NCBI GenBank assembly: GCA_019155185.1
Contig: CM032808.1
Location: forward strand, 3,468,492-3,532,491
DNA length: 64,000 nucleotides
Origin: Beaufortia kweichowensis
Lineage: Eukaryota; Chordata; Actinopteri; Cypriniformes; Gastromyzontidae
Reading direction: 5' to 3'
Shown here: positions 35,518-46,519 of the stretch, in pieces
How positions within the stretch are numbered: the first letter of the stretch is position 1
How the letters are laid out: every line of letters begins with the position of its first letter
Position numbers and translations under genes: made by a program
The notes under the pieces: generated by a model
Seen by the model: the letters and a program-made list of their open reading frames with translations, nothing else
Told to the model about the DNA's origin: nothing
The model's database searches: none

Positions 35518-35784
35518 CCGCCATCAAAATGCAGGGAAGAGGCAGCAAATGCACATGCAGTAGTTTAATAAAATAATTCAGGAAAAGGACATTTAAACAA
35601 TGACTAACAAGGGACAAAAGGAACAATAGGGCTGTATATACAGAGGTTAACAAGACACAGGTGTGGATGAAGACAATGATTAGTCCAGACAGGGATTATG
35701 GGAAATGTAGTGCAATTGTGAAACCGTCCAGAAGAGGAAGCAGGGACAAGACGGACCTGGGAGACACAAAAAGGGATTGTTACA
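35518..35784 (-). mobile_element. LTR-like segment (partial)
   Basis: Read on the minus strand it starts TGTAACAATCCC. It has TATATACAG about 130 bases later and TTATTAAA before the join with the inverted-repeat element, in LTR order. The other end is not resolved. Confidence 0.4.
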
Positions 35785-37032
35785 GTGAGCAAAGTATATT
35801 CAACATCACTGATAACTTTTCGCTTATCAAACAGTCTGACTACCCTGCACATACAAAACTTTTTTTTATTTTTTTTTATTTGCTTTCTTTTTAAAACATT
35901 ACAAAATTCTATGTATTATGCGTAGATAACTCAAATTATTAAAATAATTGTAGGCTACGTTTTTTTAATTAAACATAATATGTCATTTGTATTGTGTAAG
36001 GTTAAGTATGGGACACTCCCCAATGCCAAAAAATATTTGACCCCCTTGAAATTTTTTTACAATTCGACCACTGATCACACCATATTTTGTTTCAAAACAC
36101 AAAATTGTTAAATACAATTTATGATATAAAAATACTATTTATGACAGAGGATTTAATGATAGAAAAACGCTCTGATTTGCACAATAAGTGATCTCTGTAA
36201 AGTACATGTACCTTTTTCTTAACTTTACATAACTTCATTACAGTTATCATTTTGTTGTTTTTCATTTTATGCTTTCATCGTAAATAATGTGCCTTGTCAA
36301 ACAGACCATTAAAACAAGTTTTAAGTAATTTCTGAAAAAAGTCCTTGATTTACACCAGGGTATTTTCAGTGAGAAACTTTTTTTCACGTTACGTGAGGAA
36401 ATTAATAATTCCCATTTTTATTTAAAATGTAAATTCTGGTAAAATGAAAGTGTAGTAAGAAGTTGATAATGTTTTCAAAAAATCCACAGGCCATGAACTA
36501 CTCTTACAGAATACACAAAACTTAAGTTTTGTTTAAGTTTAATTTTGGAAGACATGACAACATGTAAGGTGCTTTACTAAATTAATATAGGCTATATTTT
36601 TAAAAGAACCACGTGGCACAGAAAAACGTGAAGTTGGTTGAATACAGTATATACGGAGCTAAAAAATGCAATATGAGAACTTCATTTATTTTTATCACCG
36701 CAACTTCATACTCCCATTTGTATTATTTCACTTATGACTTCCGTATTATTTTAAAGGAAGCAATAGTAATAATGTCCAAACGGTTTGTATACTGCATATG
36801 TGAATACAGTATAAAGCCATGCGCAAAATGCTCACTAAAATAAAGATTGTCTGCTGATCAGTAATGTCTAAGAACATAGTTATTCCGCTTTAAAATTGTT
36901 ATCTTTAACGTTATTTATACAAGTATTTCTAAAGGTTGTCAAAAGCAAACTCGTGTCCAAGATACAAAAAGAGATCTTCTACCCCATCTAGTGGACTTCT
37001 AAGTCAGCTGCTCTTTGGAGCGACGTGAGCAG

Positions 37033-37072
37033 TGACGTCAAAATGGGAAATCGAAACTGAAGTGGAATTTCC
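37033..37072 (+). promoter_or_regulatory. irf3 promoter cluster: CRE, ISRE and kappa-B-like sites
   Basis: TGACGTCA (37033-37040) is a perfect CRE. GAAATCGAAACT (37047-37058) fits the ISRE core GAAANNGAAA. GGAATTTCC (37064-37072) fits a kappa-B half-consensus. All sit within 40 bp, directly before the presumed first exon of irf3, whose donor GTAG|GTAAGT is at 37171/37172. This would make irf3 responsive to IRF/STAT complexes and NF-kB; occupancy is inference. Confidence 0.65.
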
Positions 37073-37574
37073 GGGGAATGTTACATTGCGAGGCGTAATA
37101 GGTTGATTTAAGACCAGGATTCGTGAAGGATTCGTTGAAAAGTCAAATCCTTCTTCACTTGTTGATTGTAGGTAAGTGCTTGGTTAAATGTTATGTTTGT
37201 TGTTGTTTGTTGTTTTGCTTTTTTAATGATCTCATTCATACAGCATATGTTTTTAAAGATATACAGTAGCATATCAGTAGATATATCCATTGTTATACTA
37301 AATAATGTTAAGTCTGTTAAGTACTACATTATATAAGTCCGTTGTTATACTAAATAATGTTTTTACTAGTAAGTTTATGCTATTTTTGTTAAAGAGCAGC
37401 ATAAACAGCATTTTTTGTTTATTTTAGGTTTGTTGTACAGTACTTATGCTTTTTTACATTCTTATACTACAGTCTTGCAAGACGAGACTAGTTAAACATG
37501 ATCTGCAAAGACTCTCATTTGGTTGTACAGGTGACCCACTGATTGTTTAGTAGGTTGTGTACTCTGTTTGTACC

Positions 37575-40500
37575 ATGGCACAAACAAAACCACTCTTCGT
37601 GCCCTGGTTGTACGAGCAAGTGCAAAGTGGAAGGTACCCAGGGGTGTGTTGGAAAAATGAAGAAAAAACAAAGTTCAGCATTCCCTGGAAGCATGCACTG
37701 AGGCAGGACTCAAACAGTGATGATGTCCTCATATTCAAGGCAAGTCTGATCATTATTTGTCATCATAAAACTATACATGTTTTATTAATATGTTTATGTG
37801 TCACTTATATATTTCTACTGGACCTTTAGACCTTTATTTCAAATACTACTATAATATGTACACAGTGTCTCCAAAAATTTATGAAGAAAATTTAGATTAA
37901 AAACTAAATTAAATATATCATAATGTATTTCTTGATTAAGCCCTTTGAGAAACAATATATAGAAAATCCACAAGGTTTCCCAGGATTTGCATGTCAGTAT
38001 CTTCAGTAAATAAACTTGTTCACTGTCAAAATAAAAGAATTTACAAATAAAATGTGAACACTTAAATGTTGTGATCACCATATCGTAGGACACTATGATG
38101 TTCACATAATTGATTTTTCTTTTGTGGAACACAGAAGATGATATTTTGCAAAACGCTGGTTACCAGCACCCATTGACTTTCATTGTACCTTGTGTCCATA
38201 CTATGAAAGTGAATGGGTCCCAGTAACCAGTGTTTTGCAAAATATCATCTTCTGTGTTCTGCTGAAGCAAGAAACTCATACACGTTTGACATGACATGAG
38301 GGTAGGTAAATAATAAAATAATTTTTATTTTTGAGTGAACTATCCCTTTAACCTGATAACTGTCACTGTTTTATTGATCATACACATGAAAATCCACTAT
38401 CCACTAATGTACAACTAATTTTTTTTACATTTTACATATTAGATATATTTTAAATGTATTATATATATTACTTATTAATAAATTTTAATTTAAGGTATTT
38501 TTATAATTAACATTTTATGTTTATCTTTCACTTTAACAATGTAGCACTGTTTCAAAGCAGCTTTACAGCAGAATAAACAACAACAAGCAGGGAAATATAA
38601 AAGCTAATTTAATAACTAATATCTAATATCACTAACTAAGTCAAATTTTTTAAACCGTAAAGAGGGTTGTTAACACACAGCAAGATCCAACCTTGGATTT
38701 AACAATTGTAACTCAAACGATTTAGGGTTATTGTTTCAAGAATTATTTTTGTAATGCTTACCATGCTAAAAAAATGGTTACAGTGAGTATTGACATACCA
38801 TGGCATTTATTACTTAAGTACTTAAGAATATACCTTGGTACTACCATATTATTATTTTTTGTAGTCAGTACCGTGTTGTCAATGTGGGCTGTAATATAAC
38901 TGTATATGTATCCGTAATATAACTGTATATATTGTTTACCATCAGAACATAAGCATATTGATACCATACCGTATTTTTGATATACTATAAAATAGTCATA
39001 TCACTTTTAGCATCACTTTTTTTACAGTAGCAGCACTTATTTTCTAATTATCTAATCTATTGTACTTATACCTGAGTCAGGCATGGGCTCAAACTAGCAC
39101 AGCCGGAGATGGCAGGATAAATGGAGATCCCTCTGTTTGGAAGAGAAACTTCCGCAGTGCTCTTCGTGCAAAAGGCTTCCAGATAATATTCGATAACAAA
39201 AACGATGCAGCAAATCCCCATAAAGTGTATTTATTTCCAGCTGAATCTCATTCTGCAGGTAGGAAACATTACATGTGTTGTTGAAGTCATTAAAAAAGAC
39301 AAATGTCTTGTATTATTTTGGATGTTGAAGATCATACAAACCTAGTATTTCTGCTTTGTCCTCTACACATTAAGGATCTGAGGGGTCTCAAGAGACTGAT
39401 GTGAGTATCTGTTTTATCTTTTATCTATTATGTAGGAATGTATTAAAATTTTGACCACTAAAAAGTAAGTAATTACAATGTTGGGTTAAAAGGAGAAAAT
39501 AGGCCAAAAATTTAAACACCTGAACATGATGATTATAACAGACTTTTAAACACAGTGATTATATACACACACTTATAAACAGACTAACCAGACATCTTAT
39601 GTTGTATGTTGCAGGTGTTCTTTTTATCATCAGGTGTTCATTTAGCAACATCATAATAGTGTGTCAAGAAAGCTGAATATTTACTGTATGAATAATGATA
39701 TTATTACATGTATGAAATTATATTTAAGTCAATATCACATTGATCAGAACTGGCAGGCATAGTTACAGTACACGTTATTGTTCTTACTGACACCAACTGA
39801 AACAAATTAGTGCAGTTATAGCAATAGAATGTATGATTGTTATTCATTCTCTCAAAAGGACAAGCTTTTGTGTTAAATAAAATGTGTTTTTTATTTTTAG
39901 GCTTTACAAGAACTGTATTTAGGGGAAGAAGAAGTCTTTACTGGTAAGACAGCATTTTTTTAAAATAATTTTGCAGCTTGTCCGTTCTTTTTAAAGGCAT
40001 AATCCTGTTCTGTTCTTACTCTAAGTTTTGTTATTTACATGTCTGACAATCACATACTACAATGGAGTTAACTCTCGGTTCTGGTAGTATAGTTATACTA
40101 TATTATAGTTCAAATTATAAGCAGAGACATAATATGAATGGTATAGATTAAAATTAATTTCAAAATCGTCTTTTAATGAATCGTGATAGTTAAGTGAATT
40201 TACTTTTTTCCACTCTTATTGTCTGACATGATCAGATTTGGTGGCCTGTGCAGTCCTAGAATACCAAATTTGTCATTTTCCTCCATACATAATATTGTTA
40301 AAAACATAGTTTTTGAAACTTTGTTTGATAGACTAAATTTGTTAGATAGACACTACATTTGGTGTGAAGCATCTAGAGACACTTGTGACAAAGCTATTTG
40401 ATAGAACAATCCGTGTATACTGTGTACATTTTTTCCACTGTATTTGCTCTCTTTGGACCTGCAGTATAGGAGCAACCAATACATTTCAGTCCTGAAAGAA

Positions 40501-43500
40501 CATATGGTTTAAAAGTCATTTAAATTTACCTAACAATTGCTGGATGACACATCTCTGGATGCTAATATTGTCGCTACATCCAAAAGATTATATATTTTAG
40601 ATCTAGTTCATTTCTCTATCAGGAAATATTAGATTTTGTAGGACAGTAAGATTCTTAACTGTGCTAACAGTGATTAACTTTACATCTTCTGTTTTGATAT
40701 TAGTTTCTCAACCCCATGATTTGGACCAGTGTTTCATTGACCTAAATCTCCAGCAAAGGTCTGCACAAGGTACTGTGTTTTGAATCTTTTTCTTCAATAT
40801 GTTTTTTTTAAAAGATAAAAACTAATTATTATTTCATTTTTGGACATCAAAAATACCATTCCTTATTTTGATTGACATTTAACCCAGTGAAGTCCTTGTT
40901 ACGACCCGTTGTCTAGGGGTTAGACGCGCGTGCACATGTAAGTGACGGGATTCCAGTTACAACAGATCACCAAGAACACAGAATCATAAAGTTAAATAAT
41001 TTATTAATGAAAATAGGTAGAAATTCTCTCTCCATTGGCTACCGGTTGCTGCCCGCAATAAATTTAAATCACTAATGCTGACATTTAAAACCATCACAAA
41101 TTCTGCACCCTCATACTTTAACTCTCTTCTACATACCTACAACCCATCCAGATCCCTACGCTCAACGAACGAACGCCGACTGGTGGTACCCTCACAGAAG
41201 GGCACTAAATCTCTCTCTCGTTCCTTCTCCTTCTCGTCAGCGGCTTGTGGAATAATCTCCCTAACGCAATCCGTTCTGCCACATCCCTCACCTCCTTTAA
41301 GAAACAACTAAAAACACACCTCTTCCACGAACACCTGACATCATAATACAAAAAAAACCTCTCTTCTTTCCTCTACAGGTACTTATCTAGTACTGCAAAA
41401 CATTGTAAACTTAGCAAAGCACTTCTTAGTACTATTGTTGCCGCTTCTGATGTATCGCTTCATTGTCTCTTACTATTGTAAGTCGCTTTGGATAAAAGCG
41501 TCAGCTAAATGCCTAAATGTAAATGTAAATGTAGGTAGAAAGAATAATATAAGGAAATGGAGCAATGACTTCAGGGTGACCCAAGGACAAAATAACAAAC
41601 CAAACCCACTAGAAAATAAAGACATAAGTAACCTGTAAATAAAGAAATAAAATTACAGATAACTTCCCTGCCTCCCTAAACATGAACACATCGCAAAGAT
41701 AGTTCAAAAGTAAAGGGCAGGTCACCCCTACGCTCCAAGATCTCAAACAAATAAAATAACTAAACGAACGTCTTCCAGAACAGGCTAGTTTGTAACTCAA
41801 ACCACAGAATAGATCTTATACAACATAAGTAGCACAAAGTAGCTCGGGGAATTTATAGCTCTCTTTACCTCATGTTCTACACGCATGTAATAGAATGTGA
41901 ACGCTAAACCAAACAGATAAACAAACTGTCGGTGATCAGTTGTAATGCTGGAATCCGGAGCTCCTCACGCCACGTCGCACACGGCAGAATGAGCTTGCCA
42001 TGTTTCGGAAACACCGCCCTTTTATAGTCAGCTGGCTCCAAGTTCACCAACCACGTGGTCCGTCACTCAGCCAATAGGCTATCTGTACACACACACATAC
42101 ACACAAGCACATACACAAAGCAAATCGCACAGATGCGAGGATCATAACAGTCCTCAAGACTTTATTTTAAAACTAGGAACATAATTTTGTTTTCCCAGGT
42201 TTTGTAGGGCTGGCTGAACAAGAACTGTTCAAAGAAGCCAGTATTTGTGCTATAACAGGAAGTGCTTCTGGGATCGAGCATTTTCCAATACAGGAGTCTC
42301 ACAGAACTTTGTCTTCAGCTGGATGCGCTATTGGTCAGTTGGAGCAGACAGCTGTGGGTCAATTTACAGCAGCTGAAGTAATGTACGAGAGTGCAACATG
42401 CTACCCAGATGGGGAGCAAGTAACTAATCAGGTTGCTACTCCTGGAGCTACTGGTTCATTAGGTAAGAGACTATAAAATTGATCTTTGGGTTTTTTATAG
42501 CTGTATTTTTATTTTGTCACTAATTGTCTTTACAGAAACTTATTTTAAGATTAAGGTTTATTACAAAGGAAAGATGATGCTAGATCTGTTGTTGGAGAAC
42601 GATGCTGGTTTCCGACTGATGTATCAGGAAAGCATGTTAGTTTTTTTAGTACTTTATTTACTAGTCTTAAAATTAATGCCATGGATCATGTTTCATTATA
42701 AATGAATGCTTACAGTATACTCTGTAATCCCACAGGGACAATGTATTTGAGAGTTCTCTGCCAGTGGTGAAACTACCTAGTCCAGATGATATTCATGATC
42801 AGGTGCAGGCAATGCTTACAAAGGAAATCCTGGAGAATTTGGGAGGTTTGGAGCTTAGGAGATTAGAGGGCGAAATTCTGGGCCATCGCTGGGGAAAAAG
42901 CAGGGTCTACTGGGGCGTGTGCAAACATGAACAGGGCCAAATAGCCAAAGAACTCTCTAAAAACACGCCTGAAGTCATCTACTTTTTTAAGGACTATATA
43001 TCAGGTAAGTTAATCTCACATAATGAAGATGAAATGATATACAGTATATTATAAGTGTGTATAATTGATTTTAGCTCTATTTTTTATGGTTGGTGTCATT
43101 ATATATAATTGGTCACATGGAAAATGTGTTGCATGAGAAATTATGTCATTCTATTAGGTTTGATGGAGTTTATTCAGAAAGGCAGTGGACCATCTCCATC
43201 TTACACCCTGTATTTCTGTTTGGGAGAGAAGTGGCCAGACCCCAAAATGAGACCATGGGAGAAGAAACTCATCTGGATAGAGGTTAAGACCTGTTTTTAC
43301 TGTAATTCCTGATGATTTCACATGTTTGATGAGTGGTGTGTATTTAGGTAGAATAAACAAAGAGAGATGATCAGACAAACAGGGAAGGGGAAAGGCCTTG
43401 TACGCCTCAGCAATGTTTGTGTATACATTGTATACAGTGTATTTTTATATATCTGTATCTGGTCTGTGCTCAAAATGATAAATATTTACCCTTATGTCAT

Positions 43501-44927
43501 CCCAAACCCAAATGTTTTTTTCATACTTTTTTCCCCACAGTGTTGGACCTTAGTGTTTCTAAAACTCTGTGTAAAGCCCTGGGCCAACCCTGTGTGCCCA
43601 GTCTAAAAGTGTGCATGTGTTCTTTGATAGAATGTTTAATTCAATCATTTTCAAAAGACTGGAGCACACTGTCGACATCTTTCATATATAATCTTTGTAC
43701 ATATTTTACCCCACAGTCAGCGATCAGGATCTTTTCTTGCACTCCTGTGACATCATCCCCTGGGCGCTTTGGCAGCTGAGCCAATTGGTGGTTAAAGAGC
43801 AATTTCAATCACTAAAAGAGCACTTCACAGACAGCAAGCATGTTCTTCCATCTCTGTGCCCTTGGATGCGGCTGATGTATTTTCCCATCTGACTGCCACA
43901 ACAGTGTCTGTAACAAGTGCTTGGCTATTTTGATGAAGGCAAAAGCCCCCATGTCTGCTTTCCAGCCTGCAAAAACACTGCCAGTCAGTTTGGCAAGTGG
44001 TGTTACAATATGGGAGATTCAATAGATGTCTCACTGCCGATGCAGTCGCTGTGGTCCTTCCATCCCTTGTCATGCTTCTTTTCCCTTTGTGAGCGCATGT
44101 CCATCTTATGCCGGATTTAGTGTATCATTCTTTGCTGACAAAGACTACAGTAGTTATTGGTCACAGAATCAGTGTCCTGTTATCAAATGTGAAGGATTTA
44201 TGTGAGCTTCGCTTCCCTATGGTTAAGTACAGGATGTTTTCTCGGGCAGTCACAAGCATCAGTTTGCAGTGGACCGCTTCACCGTCTCCCAGTAGTTGGG
44301 GTTTGACAGGTTTTTTTTTTACATTTACATTCATTTAGCAGACGCTTTTAGGGGTGAGGTGTCTTGCTCAAGGGCACCTCAGTTGTTTTCCTGCTGGTCC
44401 TGGGAATCGAACACTCTAACCACTAGGCTACAACTGCCCCCTTGGTATCTGGGCTTGAAACACAACCACTGAGTGTGCAGTTGCACATGTACAGTAAGCT
44501 GTCCCTGTCACTCATGGTAAAAGCTTACACTGCTGTTTCTGCCATGGCTATCCTACAGGTCTAAAGCTTTCAAAGATTTGCAAAAGGGCAGTATGGCTTA
44601 TTGAGAAATTGCATCTGACCTCACCCTCAGAGCACATGTGGGTCCCTGGGTTCCACAAGGTCCACTTAGTAGTAGGTAGCCAAGGAGAGACATTTCATAA
44701 GAAATGTACTACATAAGAAATGTATTTTTCTAGATTATATTAGGTGGGTGTAGAATTAAAAGTTTGTAAAGTCTTAATCTAACCCAATTTCTCTGACTCT
44801 TGATTAGGTTGTTCTGACTTCACTTGAGGATTTGAAGACGATGGCTGTTGCACGTGGGGCTTCCTCACTGCAATCAACAGAGCTTCAACTCTCTTTGGAG
44901 CAAATGATGGAGTTGTGTTCAATCTAG
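37575..44927 (+). CDS. irf3: Interferon regulatory factor 3, ten coding exons
   Basis: Exons: 37575-37739, 39081-39258, 39375-39400, 39901-39943, 40704-40769, 42199-42462, 42536-42635, 42736-43004, 43158-43282, 44808-44927 (451 aa; all phases consistent). The N-terminal winged-helix DNA-binding domain has the five IRF tryptophans at residues 11, 26, 38, 57 and 75. The IRF-association domain runs from about ETYFKIKVYYKGKMM through VIYFFKDYISGLMEFIQ to PWEKKLIWIEVV. The C-terminus holds GASSLQS and ELQLS, aligning with the phospho-serine pair and the pLxIS motif of mammalian IRF3, then ends after ten residues. IRF3 is the cytosolic factor that TBK1-type kinases activate to induce type I interferon. 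IRF7 is the main alternative by sequence; the prr12 neighbour supports irf3. The first coding intron uses a GC donor (AAG|GCAAGT at 37740), and very small exons 4 and 5 encode part of the linker. Confidence 0.9.
37740..39080. other. irf3 first coding intron (GC-AG) with MITE
   Basis: The donor is AAG|GCAAGT and the acceptor CAG. It contains a truncated MITE at 38112-38350; the remainder is AT-rich. Confidence 0.7.
38112..38350. mobile_element. Palindromic MITE (AAAGGGATAGTT family), one end truncated
   Basis: GAAGATGATATTTTGCAAAA and its inverted copy TTTTGCAAAATATCATCTTC enclose an inverted pair CCCATTGACTTTCAT / ATGAAAGTGAATGGG. The right end is GTGAACTATCCCTTT. A full copy lies at 60533-60829. 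Confidence 0.8.
40897..42149 (-). mobile_element. Solo-LTR-like element with 5-bp TSD, carrying a nested L2
   Basis: In irf3 intron 6. TGTTACGACC on the left and GATCATAACA on the right give TG...CA ends, and GTCCT flanks both (40892-40896 and 42150-42154). On the minus strand a CTATAAAAGGG TATA box is found about 130 bases in and an AATAAA occurs near the other end. The L2 piece at 41024-41531 interrupts it. Confidence 0.75.
41024..41531 (+). mobile_element. L2-like LINE 3' fragment nested in an LTR
   Basis: It encodes the C-terminal end of an L2-type ORF2 (LTFKTITNSAPSYFNSLLH near 41077). After it comes the tail TAAGTCGCTTTGGATAAAAG and ATGTAAATG repeats. TAGGTAGAAA flanks both sides (41014-41023 and 41532-41541), a 10-bp target duplication. 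Confidence 0.85.
43283..44807. other. irf3 last intron with unidentified segment and SINE
   Basis: This is a phase-0 intron between IWIE and VVLTSLED. It contains a segment (about 43540-44310) with broken coding-like blocks and a SINE at 44321-44441. A CACAG acceptor-like site at 43541 would give a short alternative 3' end, but its translation does not continue the IRF fold. Confidence 0.55.
44321..44441 (-). mobile_element. tRNA-derived SINE, internally deleted copy
   Basis: On the minus strand GGGGGCAGTTGTAGCCTAGT followed by GGTTAGAGTG has an A box and GTTCGATTCCC a B box. The 3' end AAAAGCGTCTGCTAAATGAA matches the L2-type tail, but the segment matching TCCAAAGCGACTTACAA in the other copy (16311-16484) is deleted. 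Confidence 0.75.
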
Positions 44928-46519
44928 AGGCTAATTACTGCTGATCAAATGCCAATATCAACAAACACCAAGAAACACCAACATTTTAAAGGCTCATTCA
45001 CACCGATCCAACAGACACCAGCAGGGGATATACAGTGATGTGACAATGTTGGAAACTTGCCTCCTTATTGGGCCTCCTGAATCTAAACTTTTTCATAAAC
45101 TGTTGACTCAGAGGTGACTTGATGATTAACTATTTATTTATGGTGGGTTTTCTTGACCTAATTATTGTTTCTGTGGATTTTCTAAAAATGGGAAATAAAA
45201 AGGCTCTTATGTGTTATATTGTGTGTCTGACAGTGTTGACTGAATGTCAAGAAAATGTCAAAAAATCTGGTACTACACACCAAAATCCTGTGTAAACCAA
45301 CAAAACTAGCCATTTAGGAAATAGGCCTGTGATTTCTTTGACATGCTATGTAATGCCCAATTATAACCTATTTTCTAAGACATTGTGATGTCACTGTGGG
45401 TGAAACAAAACTGAAATAATAAAATATTTCTTATTTCTGGTTGTTGGACCATAGCCTTTTTCTTTGAATGTCTATTGTCTCAATATACAATTGCTGTCAT
45501 AAGTTTACATTTACCTGCATAAGGTGCAAAATTTTGTTTTGTATTTATTACTGCCCTAAATAAACTGTTTACATGTGCACTGCAAGAGATGAATTTCTTA
45601 CTTCATATTTTTGTCTTGTTTTTCAGTTCAAATGTGTAAAACTTCTTAAATCAAGATACATTTACTTGAAAAGCATGATTGACTTCTGAACTGTGGCATC
45701 ATATTAAAATCTGCCATTAGCAGATTTTTTACAAGATGTAATACAAGTTTTAGGGGTCCACAGAATATGTCTGTGAAGTTTAAGATCAAAATACACCACA
45801 GATTAGATCATAAAATTCTTCAGGCATGTAGTATACGCAAGGTCTTTGGCGTGTGTCTGAGTTAGCTGCTGATCTGTCAGCGGCTCAGATATCAGGAGCA
45901 AATGAAGACTTTTCTCTTTAGTCTTGCAAAACGGTTTTCTGCATAGGTTTATTAATTTGCATGTAAACACATAAAAACAGGTTTCTTTTATGATCTGAAA
46001 TTAAAACGTAAACTTAAAAAGTTAAAATAATCAAACAAAGGTAAGGTTTATTATACACATAATACACCTAAAACAAACACTGTTTAAGCAACTGTTCAAA
46101 CTTTCTAAATTGTATGCATTATAGACAGCTCACTGTGAGAAACCAAATCTTCTGTTATGTCACACTTTTAGAAATATTATTTTGAATAAGGACAGTCTAA
46201 TAGCAAATATAATCATTATTACAAAAAAAACGTAATATTGCACTTTTACGTAAAATAGTTTCTGCAAATGATTTTTGGGCAGAGTTTTTTAGGTAGAAGA
46301 CATGGGAATGAGAAAATCATTACAGCAGTAATCTTTTTAAGCTATTAAACAACCATCCAAGTTATACTTAACAATTAAGTTGAGTTTATTTTATTTGTAG
46401 TTTATTTTATTTATTTATTTTCTTTATCTGTTGTAACACTGCATCATCAGTAAAGATTCATCACTTAATATGGTTCAGTTTCTTAGTGTTGTGATTCAGG
46501 TTTGAGTCCAGAATCGGGT
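44928..46519. other. irf3-becn1 tail-to-tail 3' region
   Basis: irf3 ends with AATAAA at 45194-45199. For becn1, read on the minus strand, several AATAAA motifs lie in the TTTATT-rich stretch at about 46386-46425. No gene or mobile element was recognised between. Confidence 0.6.
45194..45199 (+). terminator. Candidate irf3 polyadenylation signal
   Basis: AATAAA 267 bp after the irf3 stop codon. Confidence 0.5.

Larger units (their letters stand above)
33088..37574. other. prr12 3' UTR and prr12-irf3 intergenic region
   Basis: The prr12 3' UTR probably runs to the AATAAA at 34157-34162. A palindromic GT/TA/CA microsatellite lies at 33524-33580. A 987-bp inverted-repeat element (34531-35517) abuts an LTR-like segment. 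Then come AT-rich sequence and the irf3 promoter with a non-coding first exon (about 37085-37171). RRAS and SCAF1, which separate PRR12 and IRF3 in mammals, are not seen here. Confidence 0.6.

Noticed and set aside
43541..43610. Alternative irf3 last exon after the CACAG at 43541
   Set aside because: Its translation does not match any IRF C-terminus, whereas the exon at 44808 continues IWIE with VVLTSLED and the GASSLQS motif.
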